From Hypholoma sublateritium FD-334 SS-4 (lineage: Eukaryota; Basidiomycota; Agaricomycetes; Agaricales; Strophariaceae): a DNA stretch of 64,000 bases. The position numbers and the translations under genes were made by a program. Of this stretch, positions 12,100-22,595 are shown piece after piece. Position 1 is the first letter of the stretch. Every line of letters begins with the position of its first letter. The notes beneath the pieces were generated by a model. That model saw nothing but the letters and a program-made list of their open reading frames with translations. It was not told the DNA's origin and made no database searches. The stretch spans positions 1 through 64,000 of the forward strand of contig KN817548.1 in assembly GCA_000827495.1 (NCBI GenBank), in the 5' to 3' direction.

Positions 12100-12380
12100 C
12101 TCTCAGGCTGGACGTCTTTTGCTATCTGGCCGGAGTAGCCAAGGGTCAAAATTCAATATAAAGCTGGAAATAATCGAAGCGTTTGGGAAAATGAGAGATT
12201 GACATGTACAATGTAAAGATAGGACATGTGGCTCCAAAGATAATGCAATTCGAACTCCTCACGGGCGCCTAATTTGGGTATCGCAGTTGTGGGATCAGGT
12301 ACACGGCCCGGCCAACGTGCGCGTCGACAGCACCGGCGTCAGCGCGTCGTCCGTCTCCAATGGCGCGACGCTAACGTGGG
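12100..12380 (+). repeat. Degenerate inverted copy of sequence at about 31690-31890
   Basis: The stretch from 12261 (acgggcgcctaatttgggta) through agcaccggcgtcagcgcgtc matches the reverse complement of 31690-31765. The phrase TTGACCCTTGG near 12140 (reverse complement) matches about 31868. With the adjoining relic gene this forms one inverted segmental duplication. No coding function is supported. Confidence 0.65.
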
Positions 12381-13341
12381 CCCCACAGGCGAAATAGACC
12401 ACATGCATACACCTATCCCTTCCCTTCACCGGGAAAAAAAATGTATATCGACTTTCTAAATGCACACTGTTTTATCCTGTACATATGCTTCTCCTCACCT
12501 TCATGGTACGCTAGTGGTACACTGCAGGAAATCTAGTATTGGACTTCTACAAGGTCATTTCAATAATTCTCAGGAGCTTGACGTGGTGTCGCCATAAACG
12601 GCCAGACAGTGCGTTGAGGAGAAAAACGCAGAATACATCAGTCTATATGAAGGACACAAAAGAGCAGTGATAAGTAAAAGGAGCTAGAGTTAGAGCCGTG
12701 CGCTCTGCGACCCAATTAGAATGTGTCGGAGAGTATTTTTTTAACAGTGGGGTGGGAGTAGACTAGTGACTTATCGCATATACATAGAAAATACTTCGAG
12801 TAGATTGCATATGCGCTTTTCCGTGCTCGAAATACCTTGCCCGGTGACCCCGCAGGGGTCTACATCTACCGAAAGATACAGAGTCATGTCATATACCACT
12901 TTATGTTAGTAAGTAGCACATTCCCTTTTATCAATTTTGAGATCTACATACTTTTCCATCCCATCCCAGATCAAAACCTTCGTCTATCACACAAGTACGT
13001 TGTTTGTTTGCATCCCGTACATGTACTCTTTTCATACCACTGCCACCCCATATTTAGTGCGCTTACGCTCCTTGAATATTTTACGGACTGGTTAGCGTAT
13101 TAACGCGGTATATCAACGATACGTTTCTCACTTACAAACTACTAAACAATTTAAATTAGACGCTGTTTATTCCTCTCATGCCTACGCGACGGCTTCTCAA
13201 GCCCTTTCCCAGTCCGGGTTCGTAGTATTACATGCATTTGCATGATAGCCATCAATACGGAGTAAAAACAGCTCCGCTATTGCTTCTCTTCTGCAAGGTT
13301 ATAAACGCAGGCTTCATGTTTTTGGAATGCGTCAACCCACC
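12381..13341. other. Intergenic, AT-richer, no gene seen
   Basis: No recognisable protein. The 3' part is the likely promoter of the secreted protein at 13342. Confidence 0.4.
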
Positions 13342-13974
13342 ATGCGAAACTTGCTAGTATCTCTCCTCTGTGCATCAGCTCTCCCTTTTACTGGGGCAGC
13401 GTCTCTTGTCCCAGCAGTCGCAATGAATGAAGAAAGCGCCAGAAGCGAGTCCGGCTTTCTCTCTGGCACTCAAACTGGTCAAGCAACGTTCTTTCAACGT
13501 CAGTGAAGCCCAGCAAAACTTATAACTACATGTCCTCGATTGTGACTCATTATTTACCTCACAGCCGGCCTGGGTGCATGTGGAATCGACAACAGCGCCA
13601 CTGATCTCATTGCCTATGTTTCGACTATTGTTTTTGATAATGTCCCGTAAGGTCACTTGTGCAGTCCCAAGAGCTCATAGTAACCAATATTCCTAAGCGG
13701 CTTTACCGGAACCAACACCAACCCTTTGTGCGGACTGAAGGCCACTGTAACCTGTATGTAATCTTGTTTCGCTCGCGTCTACCACATCTAATTTGGATCT
13801 CCTGTATTTCTTATAGTCGAGGGCAAGAGTATTGTTGTAGCGCTCACAGGTGCATGTTCAAGTTGCCAGCCTGGCGACCTCGCCATGTCACCCACAGCTT
13901 TCAGTGACCTCGCAAATCTTTCCCTCGGCCGCATTGACATAAACTGGATACTGAACGAGCCGATTCCAAGTTGA
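13342..13974 (+). CDS. Secreted RlpA-like double-psi beta-barrel protein
   Basis: Small secreted protein of about 150 residues in the RlpA/barwin-like double-psi beta-barrel group common in basidiomycetes; some relatives are annotated as riboflavin-aldehyde-forming-enzyme-like. Four exons are inferred: 13342-13498, 13565-13646, 13698-13753 and 13817-13974, all with GT-AG borders and consistent phase. Seen: a signal peptide (MRNLLVSLLCASALPFTGAA), then GQATFFQPGLGACG, VFDNVPG, NPLCGLKATV, GACSSCQPGDLAMSPTAF and LANLSLGRIDINW. The conserved Cys residues (GACG, LCG, CSSC) fit the fold. No glycosidase signature is visible. The biochemical role of these fungal proteins is not settled, though wall binding is a common proposal. 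Confidence 0.85.
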
Positions 13975-14392
13975 GAAGAATGATGCTTCGCCTGCGATAG
14001 CAATGAAATCCTCTGCTTGACTGCCACCCCGTGCGTTTTGCAGGCAATAGCTTAGATGCTTTTGTCGAGAATTATTTTGGTGTCTATGATAGTATGTACA
14101 TCGTGTAGATATTCGCACTCATCGGTGTCTAGCTTGGTCCGTTGATTGAGATCTATAAAGATACATTAGAGTGAGCTGCACCGGCAGACCCGAGCTTGAT
14201 AATTGAAAATAGCCAGTTTTCCTATGTGTATTATTGCCACGAGGTTAGCCGTACTCGGCGTCTGGACCCGCGTCGCAGCCGTCGTCCGTCGGAAGAGGCG
14301 GCCTCCCATGTCAGTCGTCGGCGCCATACATCGCGTGTGCAGCGAGCTAACCGCGCGCTGCGGTCCACCCGAAACAAAGATGCATTATGGAG
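13975..14392. other. Convergent intergenic spacer
   Basis: Lies between the 3' ends of the plus-strand secreted protein gene and the minus-strand MIIDEK gene. No gene seen. Confidence 0.5.
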
Positions 14393-15751
14393 CTACCCGG
14401 GCCCCAGCTCGCGCACGAGCGCATCGACGAGCAGCGCTGCGAGGTGCTCGAGCGTCTCGCGGCGCCCCGGCGCACGCGTGATCTCGACGAGCGTGCGCGT
14501 TCGCGCGAGTACAAGCCCTAGGCGTCGCGGTTGGAAGGATACCGACAGTGCGGGGAATGGCAGCGGCTGCACCGAGGGGAGACGCGCGGCGGGCAGCGCG
14601 GGCGGTGGTGCACTCCAGGTGCTTGTGTCTTCGCGCGATTTCTCGTTATAAGGCGAGGGCGTGCGGCGGCTGGGCGGTGTAAAGAAGGGAGACGAGGACG
14701 ATGAGGACGAAGACGGAGGGGATGGCGGGACGGAGGGCTTTTTGAAAGAGAAGAACGATTTCTTCCCAGCGCGTGCGGGAACGCATTGCCCCTGGGTGCG
14801 CGCCGCGGACGCGCGCGCCTCGATCTGCGCGTCCACTTCGCGCAGGAGCTGCAGACTCGAGCTCGAGCCGTTCACCGTTGCATCCATCCCCACGCGGCGC
14901 ACCCGCGGGCCGGCGGAGGCGCCCCAATTAGATACGCACACGACGCCACGTCGTGCCCCGATGTCACGCACGAGATCCTCGAGGCGCGCGCGCGGCTGTG
15001 CGACGTCGAAGAGGTCGCGGAACGCGTCTGCGCGGTCGAGGTGCAGCGACGACTCGTCCATGAGCACGTCGTGCCGGATCTTGAGCACAATGAAGCGATC
15101 GAGCACGGCGGTCTCGCGCTGCGGGCTCGCGAGCGGGGCTAGGGCCTCCGGTACTGGTGCCGACGCACGGCTGTGGGTCGAAGATGCGTACGCGGGCGGC
15201 GCGGAGGCTTGCGCAGCGGGTGCGTCGTGAGAAGGCAAGGATGCTGGGGCGCCCATCGGGAACGGATCGCTCGTGTACGGTGCGCGCACGAGAGCGAGGT
15301 ACGCGGGAAGGTACGTCGAGCGAAGAACGTGCATGCACGCGGTGTAGAGCGTTCGGCTGACAAGACGCAGACCCGTGGCGAGCCAGAGCAGCGTGCGCCG
15401 CTGGCGTTCCGCTATACTGTCCCGTGTGGTGTATCCGTGGACGTAAGCGTAGTCAGCGTCCGTGTCCGCGGCCTGGTATGCCGGAAGCTGTGGCTTGCTG
15501 TGCGGGAAAGTGTGGTGGATGACCTGCAGTAAGATATGTGCGGGCAGTGACGCGAGTGTTGCTTTGGGTGGAGGCGGTAGAGCAAGGGTCAGAGTAGAGC
15601 CGTAGGAGGATGGTGCGGGCGATATGGGAGCTTGTGCGTAAAATTGCGCTGAAGACGGCCCTGGCTGGCTTGACGAAGAAGGCGAAAAGGGGCTGATCGC
15701 AGCGAGATAGGCCGGGGGCGAGGGCATGATCACTTTCTCGTCAATTATCAT
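14393..15751 (-). CDS. Unrecognised basidiomycete protein, MIIDEK family, paralogue A
   Basis: I do not recognise a named family. Single exon of 452 residues from the ATG at 15751. This start is chosen because the neighbouring paralogue begins with the same MIIDEK. Seen: a Pro/Ser-rich N-terminus, then SLPAHILLQVIHHTFP, which resembles the start of an F-box helix. A conserved core contains RRTLLWLATGLRLVSRTLY, AVLDRFIVLKIRHDVLMDES, DAFRDLFDVAQPRARLEDLV and a C-terminal SVSFQPRR-GLVL-RTRTL block ending in APGRRETLEHLA. Between these lie disordered Ser/Pro stretches, including an eight-Ser run. No signal peptide or membrane segment. An F-box-like adaptor is possible, but that is inference from one weak motif. 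Coding sequence is clearly GC-rich compared with its flanks. Confidence 0.75.
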   Translation of the reverse strand: MIIDEKVIMPSPPAYLAAISPFSPSSSSQPGPSSAQFYAQAPISPAPSSYGSTLTLALPPPPKATLASLPAHILLQVIHHTFPHSKPQLPAYQAADTDADYAYVHGYTTRDSIAERQRRTLLWLATGLRLVSRTLYTACMHVLRSTYLPAYLALVRAPYTSDPFPMGAPASLPSHDAPAAQASAPPAYASSTHSRASAPVPEALAPLASPQRETAVLDRFIVLKIRHDVLMDESSLHLDRADAFRDLFDVAQPRARLEDLVRDIGARRGVVCVSNWGASAGPRVRRVGMDATVNGSSSSLQLLREVDAQIEARASAARTQGQCVPARAGKKSFFSFKKPSVPPSPPSSSSSSSSPFFTPPSRRTPSPYNEKSREDTSTWSAPPPALPAARLPSVQPLPFPALSVSFQPRRLGLVLARTRTLVEITRAPGRRETLEHLAALLVDALVRELGPG

Positions 15752-17069
15752 CGTGAGTTCTTTAAGGCGTATGCTAAATCTGGGAAGACTGATTACGGGT
15801 AGAACTGTGATTCGCTTGCCGGAGTATCTTCTGCGTTTATTTGCAGTGTCGACGTACTGGATGTTTGTTCCAGGTAAAGTGTGCAAGGGACGATTGGTTC
15901 CTGCGAGGATATAAGACGAGTGGGAGTCGGAATGGGCAGCGGTGAGAGTCGCAGCACTTTTAGGGAATTCGGGGTGCTGCGGAATTGGACCGAGCTAGTG
16001 ATTGGGTTGACGCGAGGTTGACGTTGAGCTGCGCGGCAGTACTGCGACGCTTATACGACTTGTAAACGACGCTGAGACTTTGACGATGCGAAAGGGTCGG
16101 CTTGGTCTACGAAATCTGATAAAATAGAGGAGTAGGATTCTTTCAAAGCTGCAAAGTGGTGGTGAGAGTCAAGAGCAACAGCGCCTTGAATGGGCCGCCC
16201 AGGAATAAATAGCTTTGGATAACATTAAGCCGCATTATGTCATAAGCTGGGGGCAGTGCTTGGTTAATTTATTGCACCCGGGCTCGCAAAGGCTCACCAA
16301 ACCAACTTGAAAGTTGAAACCACCTCAATCATCATCATTTGCATGCAAACTTACAGGCAAGGAAAGACGACTAGAAATTTGTGGTGTATTACAGCTATCT
16401 GTGTAATATTTTCGAATCCAGCAGCAGGCCGCGTCAAGACCGAATTATCCCCGTTACATTAGTCAGCGCACACGAATCCACGAAAGATTTACAGAACTGC
16501 CATGCGTGCATAAATAGCGTGGCCAGATCAGTTGGAGCATTAAGCGTAGGTATTGCTGAAATTTGGCCAATATACGCTCACCGTAAGGCAACACCGAAAT
16601 TTTGAGTGAGCTTAGTTGACTGTTGAACGTTGAACGTTGAACATTGAACGGTGGAACCCGAACAAAAGAGTGCATAAAACAATTGACTATAATTAACGCA
16701 AAGTAGAGTACATACGTGGTAAGAAAGCATGCGCAGGTGCATGCGCACAAATGAAGACAGATCCTCCGCCGGCACTCCGCAGCGCGCTGTGAGGAATCCA
16801 GCGGCGTCACCGGTACGCATGGCGAACGGGGCGTGCTTTGTCGGCGAGCGCCCAGAAAAACGTGAGAGAGATGCATACCCGCAGCAGCTGAGAGGTGTGT
16901 GATCGCGCGTTGCGGGGCTGCGGAGCCAGAATCGATGCGCGAGGTGCGGGGCAGATGCATAATCGGAGGCTGCGATATAACCTTCACGGATTGCCTTGTC
17001 CGTGATCCCCCAAATCCAGGATCCAGTCCCACTCCTCACTCCTTGCCTCAACCAGGCCAGCCCATCCCT
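15752..17069. other. Intergenic between the two MIIDEK paralogues
   Basis: No gene recognised. A short array of the 8-base unit GTTGAACG-like is present at about 16617-16652. Confidence 0.45.
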
Positions 17070-18221
17070 CTACCCGCACACTAGGTGCTCGAGCTCGCCG
17101 ACGAGCAGACCAGCCAGGTATTCAAGCGTCTCGCGGCGCCCTGGTGCACGCGGGACCTCCGCGAGCGTGCGCGTCCGGGAAAGCACGAGTCCGACGCGCC
17201 GTGGCTGAAATGATACCGACAGCGCGCCGAACGGGAGTGGCTGCAGCGTGGGCAGCGGCGGGGCGGACGGCGCACACACGGGCATAAGCGGTGAGATAGG
17301 CGAGGACGGCGGGGCCTTCTTGAACGAGAAGAACGTCTTCTTCCTGGGCGAGGCGGCCGTGGGGGGTGTGGGCAGCGTCAGCGGGAGCTCGAGCGCTGCT
17401 GCCCGCGCCTCGAGCTGCGCGTCGACCTCACGAAGAAGCTGGAGGCTCGCGCTTGAGCCGCCGAATGCCGCGCGCCCGAGCGCCAGCGGCGTCGGTGGAG
17501 TGGCGCTAGGGAGCACGACAACGCCATGCCGCACACCGATGTCGCGTACGAGATCCTCGAGCCGCGCGCGCGGCTGCGCGACGTCGAACAGGTCTCGGAA
17601 CGCGTCCTCGTGGTCGAGGTGCAGCGACGACTCGTCCGTGAGCACGTCGTGCCGGATGCGCAGCAGCACGAAGCGGTCGAGCACCGCGTTCTCGCGCTGC
17701 GCGCCCCCTCCGCTGCCTGCGCCTGCCGCGGCGCTCGAATACGGCGGGCGCACGAGCGCGCGGTACGCGGGGAGATACGCCGCGCGTAGCACGTGCATGC
17801 ACGCTGCGTTCAGCGCGCGGCTCACCAGGCGCAGGCTCGCCGCGAGCCACAGCAGCGTGCGCCGCAGCCGCTCGTCGGCGGTGTCGCGCGACGGAAAGCC
17901 CGCGACGTATGTATAGTCCGTGTCCGCGGATGCCGGCGTGTACGCTGGTGGCCGTGGGCGGCTCTGTGGGAAGGTATGTTGAATTATTTGCAGGAGAAGT
18001 GGTGTGGGGAGTGTGCTGAGCGTCGGCGCGGGGGCGCGGGTGGATGAGGAACGGGATGAGGAGGTCGGAGAAGCGCGGCCGTGCGTTGAGAAGTGGCTCT
18101 CACGCGGAGAGGGCTGAGGCTGCTGGCGCTGGGCAGTGTATTCAGGTGGGGGTGGGTATACGCTGTCGGCATCGAGCTCCGCAGGAAGCCCTGGGATGGG
18201 CGATTTCTCGTCGATTATCAT
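17070..18221 (-). CDS. Unrecognised basidiomycete protein, MIIDEK family, paralogue B
   Basis: Single exon of 383 residues and a tandem paralogue of the gene at 14393-15751, in the same orientation. Both share the MIIDEK start, TLPTPLLLQIIQHTFPQSRP, RRTLLWLAASLRLVSRALN, AVLDRFVLLRIRHDVLTDES, DAFRDLFDVAQPRARLEDLV, SFFSFKK-like and SVSFQPRR blocks. It lacks part of the Ser/Pro linkers found in paralogue A, which explains the shorter length. The conserved blocks are near-identical while linkers differ, so the core is probably under selection. Function unknown; an F-box-like first helix is possible. Confidence 0.75.
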   Translation of the reverse strand: MIIDEKSPIPGLPAELDADSVYPPPPEYTAQRQQPQPSPRESHFSTHGRASPTSSSRSSSTRAPAPTLSTLPTPLLLQIIQHTFPQSRPRPPAYTPASADTDYTYVAGFPSRDTADERLRRTLLWLAASLRLVSRALNAACMHVLRAAYLPAYRALVRPPYSSAAAGAGSGGGAQRENAVLDRFVLLRIRHDVLTDESSLHLDHEDAFRDLFDVAQPRARLEDLVRDIGVRHGVVVLPSATPPTPLALGRAAFGGSSASLQLLREVDAQLEARAAALELPLTLPTPPTAASPRKKTFFSFKKAPPSSPISPLMPVCAPSAPPLPTLQPLPFGALSVSFQPRRVGLVLSRTRTLAEVPRAPGRRETLEYLAGLLVGELEHLVCG

Positions 18222-19332
18222 CGTTCAAGTCGCTGCTTTTGCTTGCAGACCCCCCAATATGTCGGTGTAGTGGGGATGCTAGAAAACCGCTCCCACAAGG
18301 CCGTGGGTTCTGGTGATGTGCCGGGCGCTGGCTTCTGATGGTGGCAGCCTTCGGGGAGGGGCAGTGTTACAACTGAGCGCTTAAGTAGGGATATTTCGAG
18401 ACTCGGGCTCCAGCAACAAGGAACCAGGACGATGGCTGGAGGTCGAAAGAGAGGTGTGCTATCGATGACGCTCCGAATGGTCCGGGCCCCGCCCTGGCAT
18501 GATCATGGGAGGCAGTGCGCCCGGCGCCGCACGAAGCCGTATATGTGGGTACCATGTGATCTGATGTGGTGGAACTGATTGACATGGGCGGTATCCCGCC
18601 AAGAGTGTTCGGTGTGTGGAAACAGGCGTACTTCAGTGTAGTTGAGGATGTGGGCGAAGTGAGATACCTATGTCGCTCCGGAGCAACTGGGAGTAACTGG
18701 GAGCAATTTGATCGGGGCCTTTCGTCGAACTCGGTCGGCACAGTTGCGCAATTGGGTGTTTTCAAAAAAGAAAATCCAGCTTGGCTGGAACGTTCCTTCT
18801 CTACAGAGTCATTCATAGACGTTGGTGGATAGCCCAATACATCAATGCATCGTCTCTCGAAGCATGTTCGAGACGTGATAAAAATAGATTCCGAAGGCGA
18901 AATCAGATCTTCAGTCTTCAGTCAACGTGGACAAGTAAAAGTGACTTCGGTATGCATTTTGTAAGATAGAGGTGTTCAAGATACCCGAGCGCCTCGCTTT
19001 TTTATTCGAAAATTAGCTCGTACGCGAGCACGTCTTTTAAGGACGGCCACTGCTTTGCGGCTTGGGTGCGATTTGATGCAGTGCGGCTTGTGCCTCTTTA
19101 TAGATCTCAGTTACGAGAGGCCAAGACCATATCGTTATATATACAATGTACATATGTACTATGATTATAAGAAATGTTCCTACAAGACAGGATCAGACAC
19201 AAATTTTCTGGATATCGGATAAATCTAAAAAAAAGTACCAACGGAGAGAGGAGCAAGGAGCAGACATTTTATTCAGTGTCCATTCGATCCGGCCAGCCGC
19301 CAAGAAAGCGCAGGATATGCCTCTTCTCTTTT
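18222..19332. other. Intergenic, no gene seen
   Basis: Frames of up to 156 codons at 18367-18837 on the minus strand have no recognisable motif and no splice context. The region 18222 upward should contain the promoter of paralogue B. Confidence 0.4.
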
Positions 19333-20114
19333 CTACACCGCAGTATACTCAGGCGGCAATACAATTACCATGTTTGCCTCATCAGCCTCAGCTGTTTCTG
19401 CGACAATACGAAGGCCGCTATCTTGCTCCCGTAGATGTGAGATCATCGGCAGTGGCGGGCATGGATCCGAGGAAGCATTACGCACAGGTGAAGATGAGCG
19501 TAACTGAGGGACTATGGCCTGGGAGTTCGTGTCATTCTCGACGTTCCTGAACTTGGAGGGGACTGCCGCTGACTCAGGCGCTAATCGGCCTTTGAGTAAA
19601 CGGTCTGATGCGTGCAATAGACCCCGGCGAATCAGTGTGAAAGGATGCAAGTTGAATGGCTGAATGGTAGGATGGAGCTCGCGCGCCACAAGCCTTGTGC
19701 GCCTGCGCCGCAAGGCAAGCGCAACAGCGATGTACAAGATAATAACGACGCCGGCGGCAGCCCCCCCAATAATTTGGTGAGTTCTGTGAGATATTGTTCC
19801 TCCCGAAATAAGACCTGCGGCATTGGTGGAAAGTGGCATTTTTGAGGAGAATGGTGTCGCGATGGTATTTGTTGGAGCAGTGTTCGATGGTGCCGGGGAT
19901 GTGGTGTTTGTTGAAGCATTGCTCGATGCTGGTACCGTGCCGTTGGCAATCACGAATGATTGAATGGTCAAAAAGAATTCCCCGTCCGGAACAGCACTCG
20001 AGTTTGATATGGTTAAATTATGTGGAGTCTCTCCAGGAGTGTGTAGTCGATTGGTATAACTCGATCCAATCGGGCAGATTGATTGATACCGAATGTCGAT
20101 GAGTTATACCCAAC

Positions 20115-21092
20115 CCTCCCTAGCAGTGTTGAGTCGATTGGTATAACTCGATCCGATCGGGCACTTTTATTGCCACCGCGCGCCGATGAGTTATACCCAA
20201 CCCTCCCTGCATCATCGTNNNNNNNNNNNNNNNNNNNNNNNNNNNNNNNNNNNNNNNNNNNNNNNNNNNNNNNNNNNNNNNNNNNNNNNNNNNNNNNNNN
20301 NNNNNNNNNNNNNNNNNNNNNNNNNNNNNNNNNNNNNNNNNNNNNNNNNNNNNNNNNNNNNNNNNNNNNNNNNNNNNNNNNNNNNNNNNNNNNNNNNNNN
20401 NNNNNNNNNNNNNNNNNNNNNNNNNNNNNNNNNNNNNNNNNNNNNNNNNNNNNNNNNNNNNNNNNNNNNNNNNNNNNNNNNNNNNNNNNNNNNNNNNNNN
20501 NNNNNNNNNNNNNNNNNNNNNNNNNNNNNNNNNNNNNNNNNNNNNNNNNNNNNNNNNNNNNNNNNNNNNNNNNNNNNNNNNNNNNNNNNNNNNNNNNNNN
20601 NNNNNNNNNNNNNNNNNNNNNNNNNNNNNNNNNNNNNNNNNNNNNNNNNNNNNNNNNNNNNNNNNNNNNNNNNNNNNNNNNNNNNNNNNNNNNNNNNNNN
20701 NNNNNNNNNNNNNNNNNNNNNNNNNNNNNNNNNNNNNNNNNNNNNNNNNNNNNNNNNNNNNNNNNNNNNNNNNNNNNNNNNNNNNNNNNNNNNNNNNNNN
20801 NNNNNNNNNNNNNNNNNNNNNNNNNNNNNNNNNNNNNNNNNNNNNNNNNNNNNNNNNNNNNNNNNNNNNNNNNNNNNNNNNNNNNNNNNNNNNNNNNNNN
20901 NNNNNNNNNNNNNNNNNNNNNNNNNNNNNNNNNNNNNNNNNNNNNNNNNNNNNNNNNNNNNNNNNNNNNNNNNNNNNNNNNNNNNNNNNNCTGTGATTCA
21001 GGGAGGGTTGGGTATAACTCATCGACATTCGGTATCAATCAATCTGCCCGATTGAATCGAGTTATACCAATCGACTACACACTCCTCCCTAG
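20115..21092. mobile_element. Long-TIR transposon copy 3, nested inside copy 2
   Basis: Starts at 20124 (CAGTGTTGAG) and ends at about 21083-21084 (CTACACACTC). It is flanked by CCTCCCTAG at 20115-20123 and 21084-21092; one C at the right border is ambiguous, so the duplication is 8 or 9 bases. The visible left 95 bases and right 94 bases are identical to the ends of the copy at 7400-8204. The interior is mostly unknown because of the gap. Confidence 0.83.
20219..20990. other. Assembly gap (772 unknown bases)
   Basis: Run of N inside the nested transposon. Near-identical repeats on each side probably defeated assembly. The gap length may be an estimate. Confidence 0.99.
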
Positions 21093-22595
21093 ATCACAGT
21101 GTTTGTCCCATCGGACATTCAAGTAAACGTCGGCGGGGCGGCGGCATTGGCAGCTTTTAAAATAAATTGTTAAAAGTATGGATTTTGAGCTCCGGAGCGA
21201 CGCGCGCTAAGTTCGCGGGCTGCTCCGTCACGTTTCCCGCTCGCGATAAATAGTAGTAATAAATCCTCTGCAAGGACACGACGTGCTTGAATAATCTGGA
21301 GCACATTGTGTGGCTCAAGCGTGAGGTGAAAAAATGGCACTCAGTATATTTACGCTAACGATGGTCATTGAAACAATGGTGCGCGCAAGGTGCACGCCGG
21401 GATAAATCACAACGTCCAGCAGAAGTCAAAACCCAAAGTCGGCGCAACTTCGTCACTGCTGCGCTGTAGAATGTAGGAATATTTCCTGATATGGCTCCAC
21501 GCCCGCCGCCCGCCGCCCGCCGCGCCAACCCCTGCCCCTCAAGCTTCAAGACCTGGGATAACCATTTAAGAAAAGGAAAATATGATATGCCAATTAGCAT
21601 CCTTACTTCAATGTCCGCAGAACAAACAACGATGATGCAGGGAGGGTTGGGTATAACTCATCGGCGAGCGGTGGCAATAAAAGTGCCCGATCGGATCGAG
21701 TTATACCAATCGACTCAACACTGTCTCTCCAGTAAACAATTTGCTTCTCCATAGGATGGTTCCTGGACTAGTGCTGTTACTGGGTGCCTCCGGTCCAGAA
21801 ATTACGTCGGGGGTTTGGCTGCCGACTGAGAATAATACAGACCCCCATGGCGGTGCACAGGAGATTAAGCTTATAGAGGTACCTAAATCCATGTCAGATA
21901 GCATATTCGAAAGTTCTAATAGTCTAAAGTAACGGACCAGTAAATTGAAGTGTGACATATGGTATATTTCCAGGCGGTGCTTCTCCCGATATTAGGTCGA
22001 TGCCAGATTCGAGAGAATGGAAGTCCCCGATGAGATACGGATTATAGATTAGACTTATATCGTCTGCGTCGACAGAGGTATATGCATATCGTTGCGGGGT
22101 TGTCGAATTCAGGGGAAGATATTCGAGGTAATCGAACAAAACCACGCCAGACCTTGTCCCGGATGGCGAGCCAGTGTAGATAAAGTTGAGCACATTTTCG
22201 GTAGGCTCTAAATTTTCGGCAAAGCATATCTGGATTGTGCTGGGACCGCTTATGTCTGGGAGAACAAGCGGTTGTGTTGGTACCCCGTTAAGAAAACAAC
22301 TCCAGACGTAAGGGAGCTGTATATCATCCGGGTTCATCAGGGCAAACACCCTTATCAGAGTGCCTGTTGCGAATATTCCATGGCGACCAGTTAGCTAGAC
22401 CCTTGCAGCAGAATATTTTCATTAATCACCATTGAAATGGTAAGTAAATTGTGGTGAACTCCCCACCGTCTCGGATGTGTTATGTAAAGTATTTCCCAAA
22501 CTTTTTGAAAGTACGTCACCAGGGATTCCCGTGGACCAGCTGCCGGCATATTCTATTGCTGGATCATAGTCGTCGACGATCACAGTAATGGTCAT

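Larger units (their letters stand above)
20028..21732. mobile_element. Long-TIR transposon copy 2 (outer), inserted in the membrane protein gene
   Basis: Element 20037-21723 lies between direct repeats TCTCTCCAG at 20028-20036 and 21724-21732. It is the same family as the element at 7400 but in the opposite orientation. It begins GAGTGTGTAGTCG and ends with the reverse complement of CAGTGTTGAGTCG. Its internal part at 21093-21600 matches the reverse complement of about 7560-8115 closely, for example the run around ggcattggcagcttttaaa. A second copy (20124-21084) is inserted in its end. Net length without that insert is about 720 bases, so it carries small deletions. No transposase. Confidence 0.87.
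19333..22595 (-). pseudogene. Single-pass membrane protein gene, coding exon split by a nested transposon
   Basis: The host gene resembles the many basidiomycete proteins with a beta-rich extracellular part, a Ser/Thr-rich stalk, one membrane helix and a cytosolic tail ending PPEYT-like. Exon 1 (22595-22430) starts MTITVIVDDYDPAIEYAGSW. The second exon (22363 to about 21937) begins inside the phrase FNGTLIRVFALMN. The third starts at 21882 (FTGTSISL). It runs to WRSKLFTGE, is interrupted at 21723/20037, and resumes with TPHNLTISNSSAVPDGEF, a stalk, the helix GGAAAGVVIILYIAVALAL and a tail ending EYTAV. Removing the insert and one 9-base duplication leaves the frame open, so the insertion is probably the only break. 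Three in-frame stops between the first two exons lie inside a normal GT-AG intron and are not lesions. Confidence 0.8.

Noticed and set aside
14196..15532. Long plus-strand frames opposite the MIIDEK gene
   Set aside because: They are shadows of the GC-rich minus-strand gene; only the minus-strand frame is conserved in the paralogue.
20013..21126. Very long open frames on both strands
   Set aside because: They are produced by the run of N; no real coding sequence is shown.
22363..22429. Three in-frame stops suggesting the membrane protein gene was already dead before the insertion
   Set aside because: The stops fall inside a GT-AG intron; removing it joins FNG to TLIRVF as expected for the family.
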